Shown here piece after piece: positions 8,302 through 16,900 of a stretch of 64,000 bases of DNA. Numbering within the stretch: the stretch's first letter is position 1; each line of letters opens with the position of its first letter. The DNA lies in the NCBI GenBank assembly GCA_029194535.1, contig JARFXR010000001.1:62001-126000 (forward strand). Reading direction: 5' to 3'. The notes below the pieces were generated by a model. It searched no databases. It had not been told where the DNA came from and was given only the letters and a program-made list of their open reading frames with translations. The translations under genes and the position numbers were made by a program. The DNA is from Nitrospira sp. GTDB taxonomy: Bacteria; Nitrospirota; Nitrospiria; Nitrospirales; Nitrospiraceae.

Positions 8302-9695
8302 CGGAAGAGTGGGGAGCCGTCCTCGTCGTGGACGACGACGAGGACTTGCGAGAGACGATTTCCGACCTGTTGAAGGACCGTGGACATCACGTCACGACGG
8401 CCGGCGGCGGCTCAGAGGCCTTGGGGAGATTGAAGGAGGCCGATTACGTCGCGGTGCTGACCGATCTCCGTATGAAAGGCGTGGAGGGCCTGGAACTCCT
8501 GGTCGAGATCAAGCGTCTCTATCCGGACATCGGGGTGGTCTTGATGACGGCGTTCGGATCGGTGGAAACGGCGGTCGAGGCGATGAAGTACGGGGCGAGC
8601 GATTACCTCACCAAACCGGTGAAGAAGGACGAGCTGCTTCGTGTGATCGAACGGGTGATCCGCGAGGCCTCTCTGCGACGGGAAGTCGGCCGGCTCCGGA
8701 AAGAGGTGCACAAGGAATATAGTTTTCATCAGATCCTGGGTAGGAGCAAACCCATGCTGGCCCTCTTCGACCTGATCAAACGGGTCGCGGACAGCCCGAC
8801 CAACATCCTGATCACCGGAGAAAGCGGCACCGGGAAGGAACTCGTCGCAAAAGCCATTCACTATAACAGCGACCGGAAGGAGTCGTCTTTCGTGCCGGTC
8901 AATTGTGCCGCGATTCCGGATCAATTATTGGAGAGCGAGCTGTTCGGCCATGTCCGCGGCGCGTTCACCGACGCCAAGATGGACAAACGGGGGTTGTTCG
9001 AGGAGGCACAGAGGGGGACGATCTTCCTGGACGAAATCAGCGAGCTCCCGTTGATGCTGCAGGCCAAGCTGCTCCGGGCCATCCAGGAAAAGGAGATCCG
9101 GAGAGTCGGCGCCACAAGGCCGGTCGATGTCGACGTGCGCGTGATCGCGGCGACCAATCTGAACCTCACGGAAGAGGTGAAGGCCAAGCGGTTCCGCGAC
9201 GACTTATACTATCGCTTGAATGTCATCGAGTTGAAGCTGCCTCCCCTCCGGGAGCGGCGGGAAGACATCCCCTTGCTGGTTGAGGCCTTTCTGAACAAGT
9301 GCGGCGAGGCGCGCTGTATGCGCGTCAAAGGGGTGGGGGAATCCGCGTTGGCCATGTTGATCGATTATGACTGGCCGGGCAACGTCCGAGAACTGGAGAA
9401 TGTGATCGAACGGGCGGTGACCTTGAGTCGAGGCGACAAGATCCTGCCGGACGACCTGCCTGCGGCGATTCAGGGATCGCGCGGCGACCGCCGCGTCCTC
9501 GATGAGGCGGCCGAAAAAACCCTGCCGCTGCACGAGGTTGAAAAAGAATATATCCGGAAGATCCTGGAAAAGACGGGGGGCAACAAGTATCGGGCCGCGC
9601 TCCTGCTGGGCATCGACCGCAAGACCCTCTACCGCAAGCTCGACGAAATTGAGGGGACGGGGCAGGCGGCGGAATCGGCGCAATCGGATGGGTGA
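8298..9695 (+). CDS. NtrC-family sigma54-dependent response regulator
   Basis: A 465-residue regulator. Residues 1-120 form a receiver (VVDDDEDLRE, phospho-Asp in AVLTDLRMKG, conserved Lys in LTKPVKKDE); about 140-380 form the sigma54-activating AAA+ domain with Walker [16 protein letters not shown] and Walker B TIFLDEISEL; a Fis-type helix-turn-helix ends the protein (NKYRAALLLGIDRKTLYRKL). The sigma54-contact loop reads GAFTDA rather than GAFTGA. The histidine kinase that begins 28 bp downstream is the likely partner. Together they should activate sigma54 promoters, possibly those found later in this window. Confidence 0.92.
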   Translation: MTEEWGAVLVVDDDEDLRETISDLLKDRGHHVTTAGGGSEALGRLKEADYVAVLTDLRMKGVEGLELLVEIKRLYPDIGVVLMTAFGSVETAVEAMKYGASDYLTKPVKKDELLRVIERVIREASLRREVGRLRKEVHKEYSFHQILGRSKPMLALFDLIKRVADSPTNILITGESGTGKELVAKAIHYNSDRKESSFVPVNCAAIPDQLLESELFGHVRGAFTDAKMDKRGLFEEAQRGTIFLDEISELPLMLQAKLLRAIQEKEIRRVGATRPVDVDVRVIAATNLNLTEEVKAKRFRDDLYYRLNVIELKLPPLRERREDIPLLVEAFLNKCGEARCMRVKGVGESALAMLIDYDWPGNVRELENVIERAVTLSRGDKILPDDLPAAIQGSRGDRRVLDEAAEKTLPLHEVEKEYIRKILEKTGGNKYRAALLLGIDRKTLYRKLDEIEGTGQAAESAQSDG

Positions 9696-9723
9696 GACCC
9701 GGGCTCAGGCCTGAATCGATCAG

Positions 9724-11292
9724 ATGAACGACGCGACCAGCGCATTATTCCACCCCATGCCCCTGACCTTGCCCGTCCTCCTGACCTTCGGGATTTTCCT
9801 CGCGGACATCCTGGCGCCCACCGGCATCGCCGTCTCCGTACTCTACGTCCTCCCGCTGCTTCTGACCTTCTTCTCGCACCGCGAGGGTGCGCCGCTCGTC
9901 GTCTGCACCGCCGCGACGGCGCTGCTCTGGGCGGACTTGGCGTTCAGTCCCGAAGGCGCGCCAGCGTACGCCATGGTGAACCGCGGCTTGGGCACCGGCG
10001 TGCTCTGGTTGATCGCGTGGCTCTTGATCCGCCACAAGCGCGCGCAATCCTCGCTTGAGACGACGGAAGCCGGACGCCACCAAGCCCTGGAGGCCTTGAA
10101 GGCCGAACGTACGGATGCGCAAGGGCTGCTGACGGCCGCGCAAGAAGCGCGGGCCTATGCGGAGACGGCCGCAATGGGCGCGGTGGCCGGACGGCGAGAA
10201 GCGGAAGAGCGCTACCTGATCACGGAACTCCGGCTGGAGGGCATCATTCAATCGGCGATGGACGCCATCCTGACGGTGGACGACCGGCAGCGTGTGGTCA
10301 TGTTCAACCGTGCGGCCGAGCTGATGTTCGGCTGCCCGCAGGCGGACGCGCTGGAACAGCCGCTCGACCGCTTTATCCCCGCCCGCTTCCGCGAGGCGCA
10401 CCGGCATCATATCGAAAACTTCGGGCGGTCGGGCGTGACGGCGCGCAAGATGGGCGCGCTCGGCGCCGTCACGGGCCTCAGGGCCGACGGGGAGGAGTTT
10501 CCGGTCGAAGCCTCGATCTCGCAAATCGCGGTCGAGGGCAAGCGATTCTACACGGTGATTCTCCGCGATCTCACCGAGCGACGACGCATGGAAGAGCAGC
10601 TCCGGCGGACCGAACGGATCGCCGAGCTCGGCACCCTCGCGTCCGGCATGGCGCACGAGATCGGCACGCCCATGAATGTCATTCTTGGCCGCGCGGAATA
10701 TCTGATGGATCGCGTCCGAGAAGAATCGGTCAAGAAAGGCCTGCAGACGATCATCGTCCAAGTCGAACGCATCACCAGAGTCATGAACCAGCTCCTGGCC
10801 TTCACCCGCCGGAAGCCGCCCATGCGTGGTCCGGTCGACCTGAAGACGGTCGTGGGGAACGCCGTCGAGATGTTTCACGAACGACTGACGCAAAGCCGGA
10901 CCAGGCTTGAGCTGGATCTCGTCCCGATCTGTCCCGCCGTCTCAGCCGATGCCGACCAGATCAGCCAGGTCCTGATCAATCTCATCATGAACGCGCTCCA
11001 CGCAATGCCGGAGGAAGGCACCTTGCGGATCCGGCTTGAGCCCCGAACCGACTCGGTGGCGCTGTCGGTCACCGATACCGGCCAGGGCATACCGTCCGAC
11101 ATCCTCGGCCGGGTGTTCGAGCCGTTCTTCACGACGAAGGAGTTCGGAAAAGGCACCGGCCTCGGCCTCACGGTCGTAAAGGGCATCATCGACGAGCATC
11201 AGGGGTCCATCGCGGTACAGAGTGCGCCGGGCAAGGGGACCACGTTCACGATTCTGTTACCGACGCATCGTGAAGGCTCAGGTTCAGGTTGA
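9724..11292 (+). CDS. PAS-domain sensor histidine kinase
   Basis: A 522-residue membrane kinase. The N-terminus has about four hydrophobic helices (roughly residues 15-110), then a coiled-coil stretch, a PAS domain at about 170-285 (ILTVDDRQRVVMFNRAAELMFG), the dimerisation/phosphoacceptor helix with MAHEIGTPMNVI (His at about 309), and a HATPase domain with the N box VLINLIMNALHAM and G boxes DTGQGIP and GTGLGLTVVKG. The order kinase after NtrC-type regulator and before a stand-alone receiver indicates a multi-component relay. The signal is unknown. Confidence 0.92.
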   Translation: MNDATSALFHPMPLTLPVLLTFGIFLADILAPTGIAVSVLYVLPLLLTFFSHREGAPLVVCTAATALLWADLAFSPEGAPAYAMVNRGLGTGVLWLIAWLLIRHKRAQSSLETTEAGRHQALEALKAERTDAQGLLTAAQEARAYAETAAMGAVAGRREAEERYLITELRLEGIIQSAMDAILTVDDRQRVVMFNRAAELMFGCPQADALEQPLDRFIPARFREAHRHHIENFGRSGVTARKMGALGAVTGLRADGEEFPVEASISQIAVEGKRFYTVILRDLTERRRMEEQLRRTERIAELGTLASGMAHEIGTPMNVILGRAEYLMDRVREESVKKGLQTIIVQVERITRVMNQLLAFTRRKPPMRGPVDLKTVVGNAVEMFHERLTQSRTRLELDLVPICPAVSADADQISQVLINLIMNALHAMPEEGTLRIRLEPRTDSVALSVTDTGQGIPSDILGRVFEPFFTTKEFGKGTGLGLTVVKGIIDEHQGSIAVQSAPGKGTTFTILLPTHREGSGSG

Positions 11293-11488
11293 GAGGCTCT
11301 GGGGCATCTCGCAACAGCGTTCGATGCTCCCCTGTCGTCTTTCTCGCCAGTCGTCCTGCCCCTCCTCCGTCGCGGAGGATGAGGCACCGGAAAATCGCGA
11401 CCTTCGCATGCGGTCTCACGGCGGCACGTGCCTTGCTCGTCCAGGTCTTCGTCTAGGACCGGCCTTGCGAACCGAAAAGGAGACGATC

Positions 11489-11932
11489 GTGCTTCACCGC
11501 CGTACCGAAGTTGTACTGATCGTGGAAGATGACCGAGAGATGCGCAGTCTGCTGTGCGACGAGTTCTGGAGCGCCGGCTACCAGCTTCGGGAGGCACGAG
11601 ACGGAGACGAGGCTTTTCAGGCCGTCCTGCAGGCCGTGCCGGACCTCATCCTCACCGATCTCCGCATGCCGGCCGGAGGAGCGGAATACATCAGCCGCCT
11701 GCGGACCGTGGCGCCCGCCTGCCCCATCGTCGTCATGACCGCCTTCGGTGACCCGGCTGTCAAGGCCGCAGTGCTCGACGCGGGAGCCACAGTCTACTTC
11801 GACAAGCCGGTCAGAGTCGGGGAGCTGAAAATCTGCGTCCAGCAGCTGTTGCTCAAGCCGGGCGAATCACGCCCCGAGACCACTCCCCAGTCGCCCCCTG
11901 AGCGAACATGGACCACCAAAAATATCACATAG
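11489..11932 (+). CDS. Single-domain response regulator (receiver only)
   Basis: A 147-residue protein starting at GTG 11489, seven bases after an AAAAGGAG ribosome-binding site. The longer in-frame ORF overlaps the kinase and has no domain upstream. The receiver is complete: VEDDREM acidic pocket, ILTDLRMP with the phosphorylated Asp, VVMTAF, and YFDKPV with the Lys. There is no output domain; about 25 polar residues follow. It may act as a phosphate sink or a relay between the kinase upstream and the enhancer-binding protein that starts 25 bp downstream. Confidence 0.85.
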   Translation: MLHRRTEVVLIVEDDREMRSLLCDEFWSAGYQLREARDGDEAFQAVLQAVPDLILTDLRMPAGGAEYISRLRTVAPACPIVVMTAFGDPAVKAAVLDAGATVYFDKPVRVGELKICVQQLLLKPGESRPETTPQSPPERTWTTKNIT

Positions 11933-11956
11933 AAGAGGAAGAGAGGGACAACCGAG

Positions 11957-13324
11957 ATGGCCGGATCTCCGCAAGACGCGACCCGTGACTCCGCTGTCGC
12001 CGACCTTGTTCTGAACGCCCGCATCGAAGCGATTAAGTTGCTCGCCGGAGGGCTGACCGATCGGGTGGCCGTTATGGACAGTCATTTCAACGTGATCTAT
12101 GCCAACGACGCAGCTTGGTCGACGGCCACAGGAGAAGGTCGGCATGGCGCAAAGTGTTATGAAGCCTTCGCCCGCCGGAGCGAGCCCTGCGAAGCCTGTC
12201 CGGCCTTCAACGAGATCGAGACGCGGAATGTTTCGACGACTTGCGCCCCCGCCGAGTACAACACCCCTTGCGGAGTGCGTCAATTCTTTCCCCTCGTCTC
12301 GAGCCGTGGAGAGACGACGTCCATGCTCGTGTTGTTCAGGCACGAACCGGCTCGTGAGGCGCCGATCCAGGGATCCGGACCCCTGCCCCCCCGGAATTCC
12401 CTGTGCGGCCTGGTCGGGCGCAGCCCCGCGATGCAGGAACTATTCGATATGATCGCGCTGGTGGCGGACAGCTCCGCCCCCGTGCTCCTCCAAGGGGAAA
12501 GCGGGACCGGCAAGGAATTGGTCGCGCGAACCATTCACGAATTGAGCGAGCGTCGGACCCGACCCTTCGTCGTCGTCGATTGCGGATCCTTACCCGAGAC
12601 CCTGCTGGAAAGTGAGTTGTATGGACACGTCCGCGGGGCCTTCACGGGCGCCGCTGCGAACAAGCGAGGGTTGTTCGAATCGGCCGACGGCGGGACCATC
12701 TTTCTCGACGAAATCGGCGACACCACGCCGACGTTTCAGGCGAAACTGCTTCGCGTCCTTCAGGAAGGCGAAATCAGACCGGTGGGGGGCACCGAGCGAA
12801 TCAAGATCCACGCGCGGGTCATATCGGCCACGAACAAGGACCTCGCCGAACTCGTCAAGACCAAGGGTTTCCGGCAAGACCTTTATTACCGATTGGCCGT
12901 CTTGCCCTTGTTCCTGCCGCCGTTGCGCGACCGCCGCGAGGACATCCCTCTGCTGATCAAACGGTTCCTCGCAGCGGCCTGCGAACGACACCGCCAGCAG
13001 CCGCGCACGATATCCCCCGAGGTCCTGCAGGCGCTGAGCGAGGCGGCCTGGCCGGGCAATGTGCGCGAGCTGCAGCACTACATCGAGCGCGCGGTCGTCA
13101 CCACCGCCGGCCCTTCTTTGACCTGCGCCGACATCGTCGCCATGGGATCCGGTTCGGCGCACGATCTCCGATCCGTATCACGCCAGGCCATGAAGGAGGC
13201 TGAGAAAGCGCGCATCGTCCAGGCTCTGGCGCAGGCCGGCGGCAATCGAGTCAAAGCCGCCAGGTTGCTCAAGATCAGCCGTGCCAGCCTGTATACCAAA
13301 CTGCGCAGCTATCAGATCGAGTAG
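11957..13324 (+). CDS. Sigma54 enhancer-binding protein with Cys-rich PAS domain
   Basis: A 455-residue transcription activator without a receiver. Residues about 25-130 form a PAS-like domain holding a cysteine cluster ([24 protein letters not shown]), which could bind a metal or sense redox state. The AAA+ domain has Walker [16 protein letters not shown], an intact GAFTGA loop and Walker [11 protein letters not shown] Fis-type DNA-binding helix closes the protein ([20 protein letters not shown]). Family members remodel sigma54-RNA polymerase. It lies directly upstream of the giant multicopper oxidase gene, whose upstream region has palindromes and a -24/-12 promoter, so it is the obvious candidate regulator. 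Confidence 0.93.
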   Translation: MAGSPQDATRDSAVADLVLNARIEAIKLLAGGLTDRVAVMDSHFNVIYANDAAWSTATGEGRHGAKCYEAFARRSEPCEACPAFNEIETRNVSTTCAPAEYNTPCGVRQFFPLVSSRGETTSMLVLFRHEPAREAPIQGSGPLPPRNSLCGLVGRSPAMQELFDMIALVADSSAPVLLQGESGTGKELVARTIHELSERRTRPFVVVDCGSLPETLLESELYGHVRGAFTGAAANKRGLFESADGGTIFLDEIGDTTPTFQAKLLRVLQEGEIRPVGGTERIKIHARVISATNKDLAELVKTKGFRQDLYYRLAVLPLFLPPLRDRREDIPLLIKRFLAAACERHRQQPRTISPEVLQALSEAAWPGNVRELQHYIERAVVTTAGPSLTCADIVAMGSGSAHDLRSVSRQAMKEAEKARIVQALAQAGGNRVKAARLLKISRASLYTKLRSYQIE

Positions 13325-13400
13325 ATCAGGCTATCTGTTGCTGCTTCATCATCATTCGTTCCATTAGTTCCATCGGCATCCACGAACGCTGAGCGAATCC

Positions 13401-13477
13401 GAGACTCCGGTCGGAGTCTCGACTCACCCTGTCCCGTTGCATGCGGCGATCGGCCTTCGAATGCGGCACGGCCGATC
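13401..13477. promoter_or_regulatory. Pair of perfect inverted repeats downstream of the activator gene
   Basis: GAGACTCC (13401-13408) faces GGAGTCTC (13413-13420) across a four-base loop, and GATCGGCC (13448-13455) faces GGCCGATC (13470-13477) across 14 bases. Neither is followed by a T-run, so intrinsic termination is doubtful. They may be transcript-end structures of the activator gene or additional protein-binding sites of the oxidase control region. Confidence 0.35.
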
Positions 13478-13519
13478 TCACGACCTCCTGTCCCATTGTG
13501 CGTCAATTTGTTCGGAAAT

Positions 13520-13593
13520 CTGTCCAACAGATTGGACAGCGTAACGCGCTGATTTTCCTCGACCCGCCTAAAACCTTCATGAAACTGTCCAAG
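13520..13593 (+). promoter_or_regulatory. Candidate upstream activator sequences for the sigma54 promoter
   Basis: CTGTCCAA-CAGA-TTGGACAG (13520-13539) is a perfect palindrome, and a half-site CTGTCCAAG recurs at 13585-13593. A second palindrome, AATCTGT-CCA-ACAGATT, overlaps the first. They lie about 105-180 bp upstream of a -24/-12 promoter, the usual position for enhancer sites of sigma54 activators. Confidence 0.5.
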
Positions 13594-13698
13594 TCGCTGG
13601 AACGTACGCCAAGCTCGGTGCCTTCACCGCTCCGAACCGAAAGACATAAGCCCTTTATCTGGCCGGATATTCTTGTTCCGCATCGGCGGCCGCACATC

Positions 13699-13712
13699 GG
13701 CACGGCTATTGC
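13699..13712 (+). promoter_or_regulatory. Sigma54 (-24/-12) promoter of the multicopper oxidase gene
   Basis: CGGCACGGCTATTGCGC has GG (13699-13700), exactly ten bases, then GC (13711-13712), and matches the extended consensus TGGCAC-N5-TTGC at all but the first base. Transcription would start near 13724 and leave a leader of about 225 nt. The only downstream gene on this strand is the oxidase. Confidence 0.65.
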
Positions 13713-13726
13713 GCTAGGTGACGAGC

Positions 13727-13848
13727 GCTGGTGAAGGTCTGGGTGATTAGGACCGGCCTCCGAATAACCCTCCCTTCGTAAGAAGGAAGCCTTCACCAGC
13801 TCTTAACCCTCCAAAGGAATGACGGCCGGAAGTCAGTCGGAGGCCGGT
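13727..13848 (+). promoter_or_regulatory. Structured 5' leader of the multicopper oxidase mRNA
   Basis: GCTGGTGAAGG (13727-13737) pairs perfectly with CCTTCACCAGC (13790-13800). Inside that loop, CCTTC-GTAA-GAAGG (13773-13786) is a hairpin with a GNRA-type tetraloop. ACCGGCCTCCGA (13752-13763) is perfectly complementary to TCGGAGGCCGGT (13837-13848); this pairing crosses the first stem, so the two either exclude each other or form a pseudoknot. TAACCCTCC is directly repeated (13765-13773 and 13804-13812). I do not recognise a known riboswitch class here. Confidence 0.45.
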
Positions 13849-13948
13849 TCTCTTTCGACAAGGAACCAGGGAGAGCACGTTGAAGACTCAACAGCCAGTG
13901 TGTTTCAACCAGCCGCCCACAGTGGCGGGCACAACAGGGGGAGGCCGT

Positions 13949-16900
13949 ATGTCTCATCATAAACCACAACGTAGGCGGAAGCGCACGAGTGCCGCTTTCA
14001 TGCTGCAAAGTGCGCTGCTCGCCGGAAGCCTGCTGGCGGCACCATGGCCGTCGGTTGCGGGAGATGCAGGCTCGCACGATGGCCATGCCACCCAAGTGGC
14101 GTTGCCCGGATGGACCCAACAGCTGAAAGGCCAGACGGTCGTGGAGGACACGATCGAAGGACGGCCGGAACGATCGGAGAAGATGGAGCTCCAGCACCAT
14201 CGCCTGATGCGCCGGCTCGAAGAGCAGGCCCAGAAGGACGCGCAGGCGCAACAAACCTCCGGCGCGTTCAACAACATGTCCATGATGCACCAGTACATGG
14301 GCCAGGACGGCAGCAGCTTCCTGCTCATGACGGATTCGGGCAAGGGCGAGCCGGTCCTCTCATCGGGAGGCAAGTGTCCGGCCAACGCGCCGACGAAGAC
14401 CTATGACGTGTCGATGATCAACATCGAAATCACGTTGAACCGCTGGCTCGACTACTACCCCGGCTACATGTATGTCCTGAGCGAGGACCTCGAGAAGGCC
14501 CGCGCAGAGGAAGCCAAGAATAAGGCGGCCCGCGAAAAAGACGGCTATGACCCGGGCGCCGTCAGCACCGGATTGCAAGGCGACGTGATTCAACCGCTGG
14601 TCCTCCGCGCCAACCAAGGCGACTGCGTCAAGATGACGCTGCGCAACCAGATGGAGAGCGAGGACGGCAGCCTGTTCATCCAGGCCTCCAGTATGATCGT
14701 CAGCGCGACCGGCAAGCCGGCCACGACCACGAATCCCGAGTCGATCGTGGCGCCGGGCAAAGCCCAGGAGTTTGAATGGTATATCCATCCGCACATGCAG
14801 GAAGGCGTACGGCAATTCCATTCGTACAGCCATGACCGTGAATTGACCGTGTTGGGCCTCTTTGGAGCCTTTATCGTCGAGCCGAAGGGCTCCAAGTACT
14901 TCGATTCACTGGGTACGGGCCCGGACAAGCCGGTCAGGACCGGCTGGCAGGTCAATATCGACAACGGGACCGGGCCGGATTTCCGCGAGTTCGTGCTCTT
15001 CTACCACGAGATCGGCGACGAAGCCTTCCGCCCGTTGAACAAGAAGGGCGACTTCCTCCCCCAACGCGATCCGCTTACGGATGCCTACCGTCCGGGCGGC
15101 CGCGCGATCAACTATCGCAGCGAGCCGTTCGGAATCGATCAGATGCACCTGCAGCATGAATATTTCGGCTTCGAAGACGAATCGATGGCCTATAGCGCCT
15201 ACACCTTCGGCGATACGCCCACCACGATCGCCCGCGGTTATCTGGGCGAACCAGTCAAATGGCGGCTGGTCCACGGCGGTTCCGAGGTGTTCCACTCGCA
15301 TCATCCGCACAGCGGATCGATCCGCTGGCAGCGGAGCCCGGGAACAGAGCCCAACAATCTATGGGCCATGGGTCAGGACGGGCCGGTGAAATATCCCGTC
15401 GTCCGGACCAAGTCGGACCGCGTGGACGTCGAGGTCATCGGGCCGTCTGAGGCGTTGGACCTGGAACCGGAATGCGGCGGCGGCGGCTGCCAGCACTTGG
15501 CAGGCGAGTTCCTCTATCATTGCCACGTCGCCCATCATTATGTGGCGGGCATGTGGGGCTATGGCCGCTTCTACAACACGTTGCAGGTCGGGTCGGCCCA
15601 TACCGACACGATGCCGGATCTACAAGAACTGCCGGACCGGAAGGGTCGCATTAAGCAGGGCGTCTCGTCCGACAAACTGATCGGGACCACCCTCGATTGG
15701 TTCGGCAAGACGTTCAAGATCGTCGACAAGAGCCAGAAGACCAACTGGAAGTCCGATCCGGTCATCGTGAACATCAAGGATTGGGTCGAGATGTTCGTGC
15801 CGGCGCAAGGGCAACCGGGTCACACGAACGACGAAAAGGGCCAAATCCTGTCCTATGACTCGACGGTGTGGGACTGGAAGTGGGACGGCAACATCGCGCG
15901 CGGCGAACGCGAGAGCACCGCGCAAAATCCTAAGTATCAGTGGGCCGCGAAGTGGGATGACGGCACCAGACCCGCGATCCTGTTCGATCCGACGACGGGG
16001 AAGCTGGCCTGGCCGCTCTTCAAGCCGCACTTCGGCAAACGCGTGCCGTTCTCGGCGAACCACAGCGGCGCGCCCTGGCTGGAGCCGATCCACCAGGATG
16101 CGAACGGCGAACGGACCTCCGAGCCGGCCAAGCCGGGCGAGCAGGGCCGTTGGAGTCTCTGTCCCGACAACGCCAATCAGAAGTTCTACAACATTCACTT
16201 TGCCCGGATGCCGATCACCTTGGCAAAGAAGCAGGGCAAAGAGCCGGCCATCGTGGACAAGGACGGCCTCATCTACGTGCTGCACGAAGAAGAGCGTCTG
16301 ATCCGAGCCAACGACGACCTCAAACTTCCCGCGGTCATTCGCGCGAACGTGTATGACTGCGTGGACCTGGTGCTCACCAGCGAGTGGGACGACGACGACT
16401 ACACCAACTTCCAGTCGTCCAAGATCAACATCCATCCCCACTTCTTCCAGTTCGACACGGGGAACTCGGATGGCGTGATCTCCGGATTCGAATATGAGAT
16501 GTCCGTGCGCCCGTTCACCATGTTCGGGAAGAAGACGAAGCACGGGCTGCCGGCGCCGATGGTCGCCAAGCTTGTCGGAGGGGCCAAGGCGGGAGCCACC
16601 AGCATCAAGATCCAGATGGCTCCTGGCGCCACGGCGTTCCATGTGAACACCGAAGTTATGGTCGGTATGGATTGCCTGGAGAACGGCAACGACGCGACCG
16701 CCTCGCTGCCGCGCGATAAGAGCTGCTCCGAGGTCGCCCGCATCAAGGACATCAAAGGCGATCAGGTGACGTTCTTCAAACCGCTGAAGCACAACCACCC
16801 GGCCAACGATCTCGTGTCGCCGGAGTTTGTCCGCTATCGGTGGTGGGTGGACGTCGATATGGGAACCGTGTTCTGGCATGACCACGCGTTCGGCGCGACG

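Noticed and set aside
13727-13848. Known manganese riboswitch (yybP-ykoY) in the oxidase leader
   Set aside because: The conserved loop sequences of that class are not present; only generic hairpins are seen.
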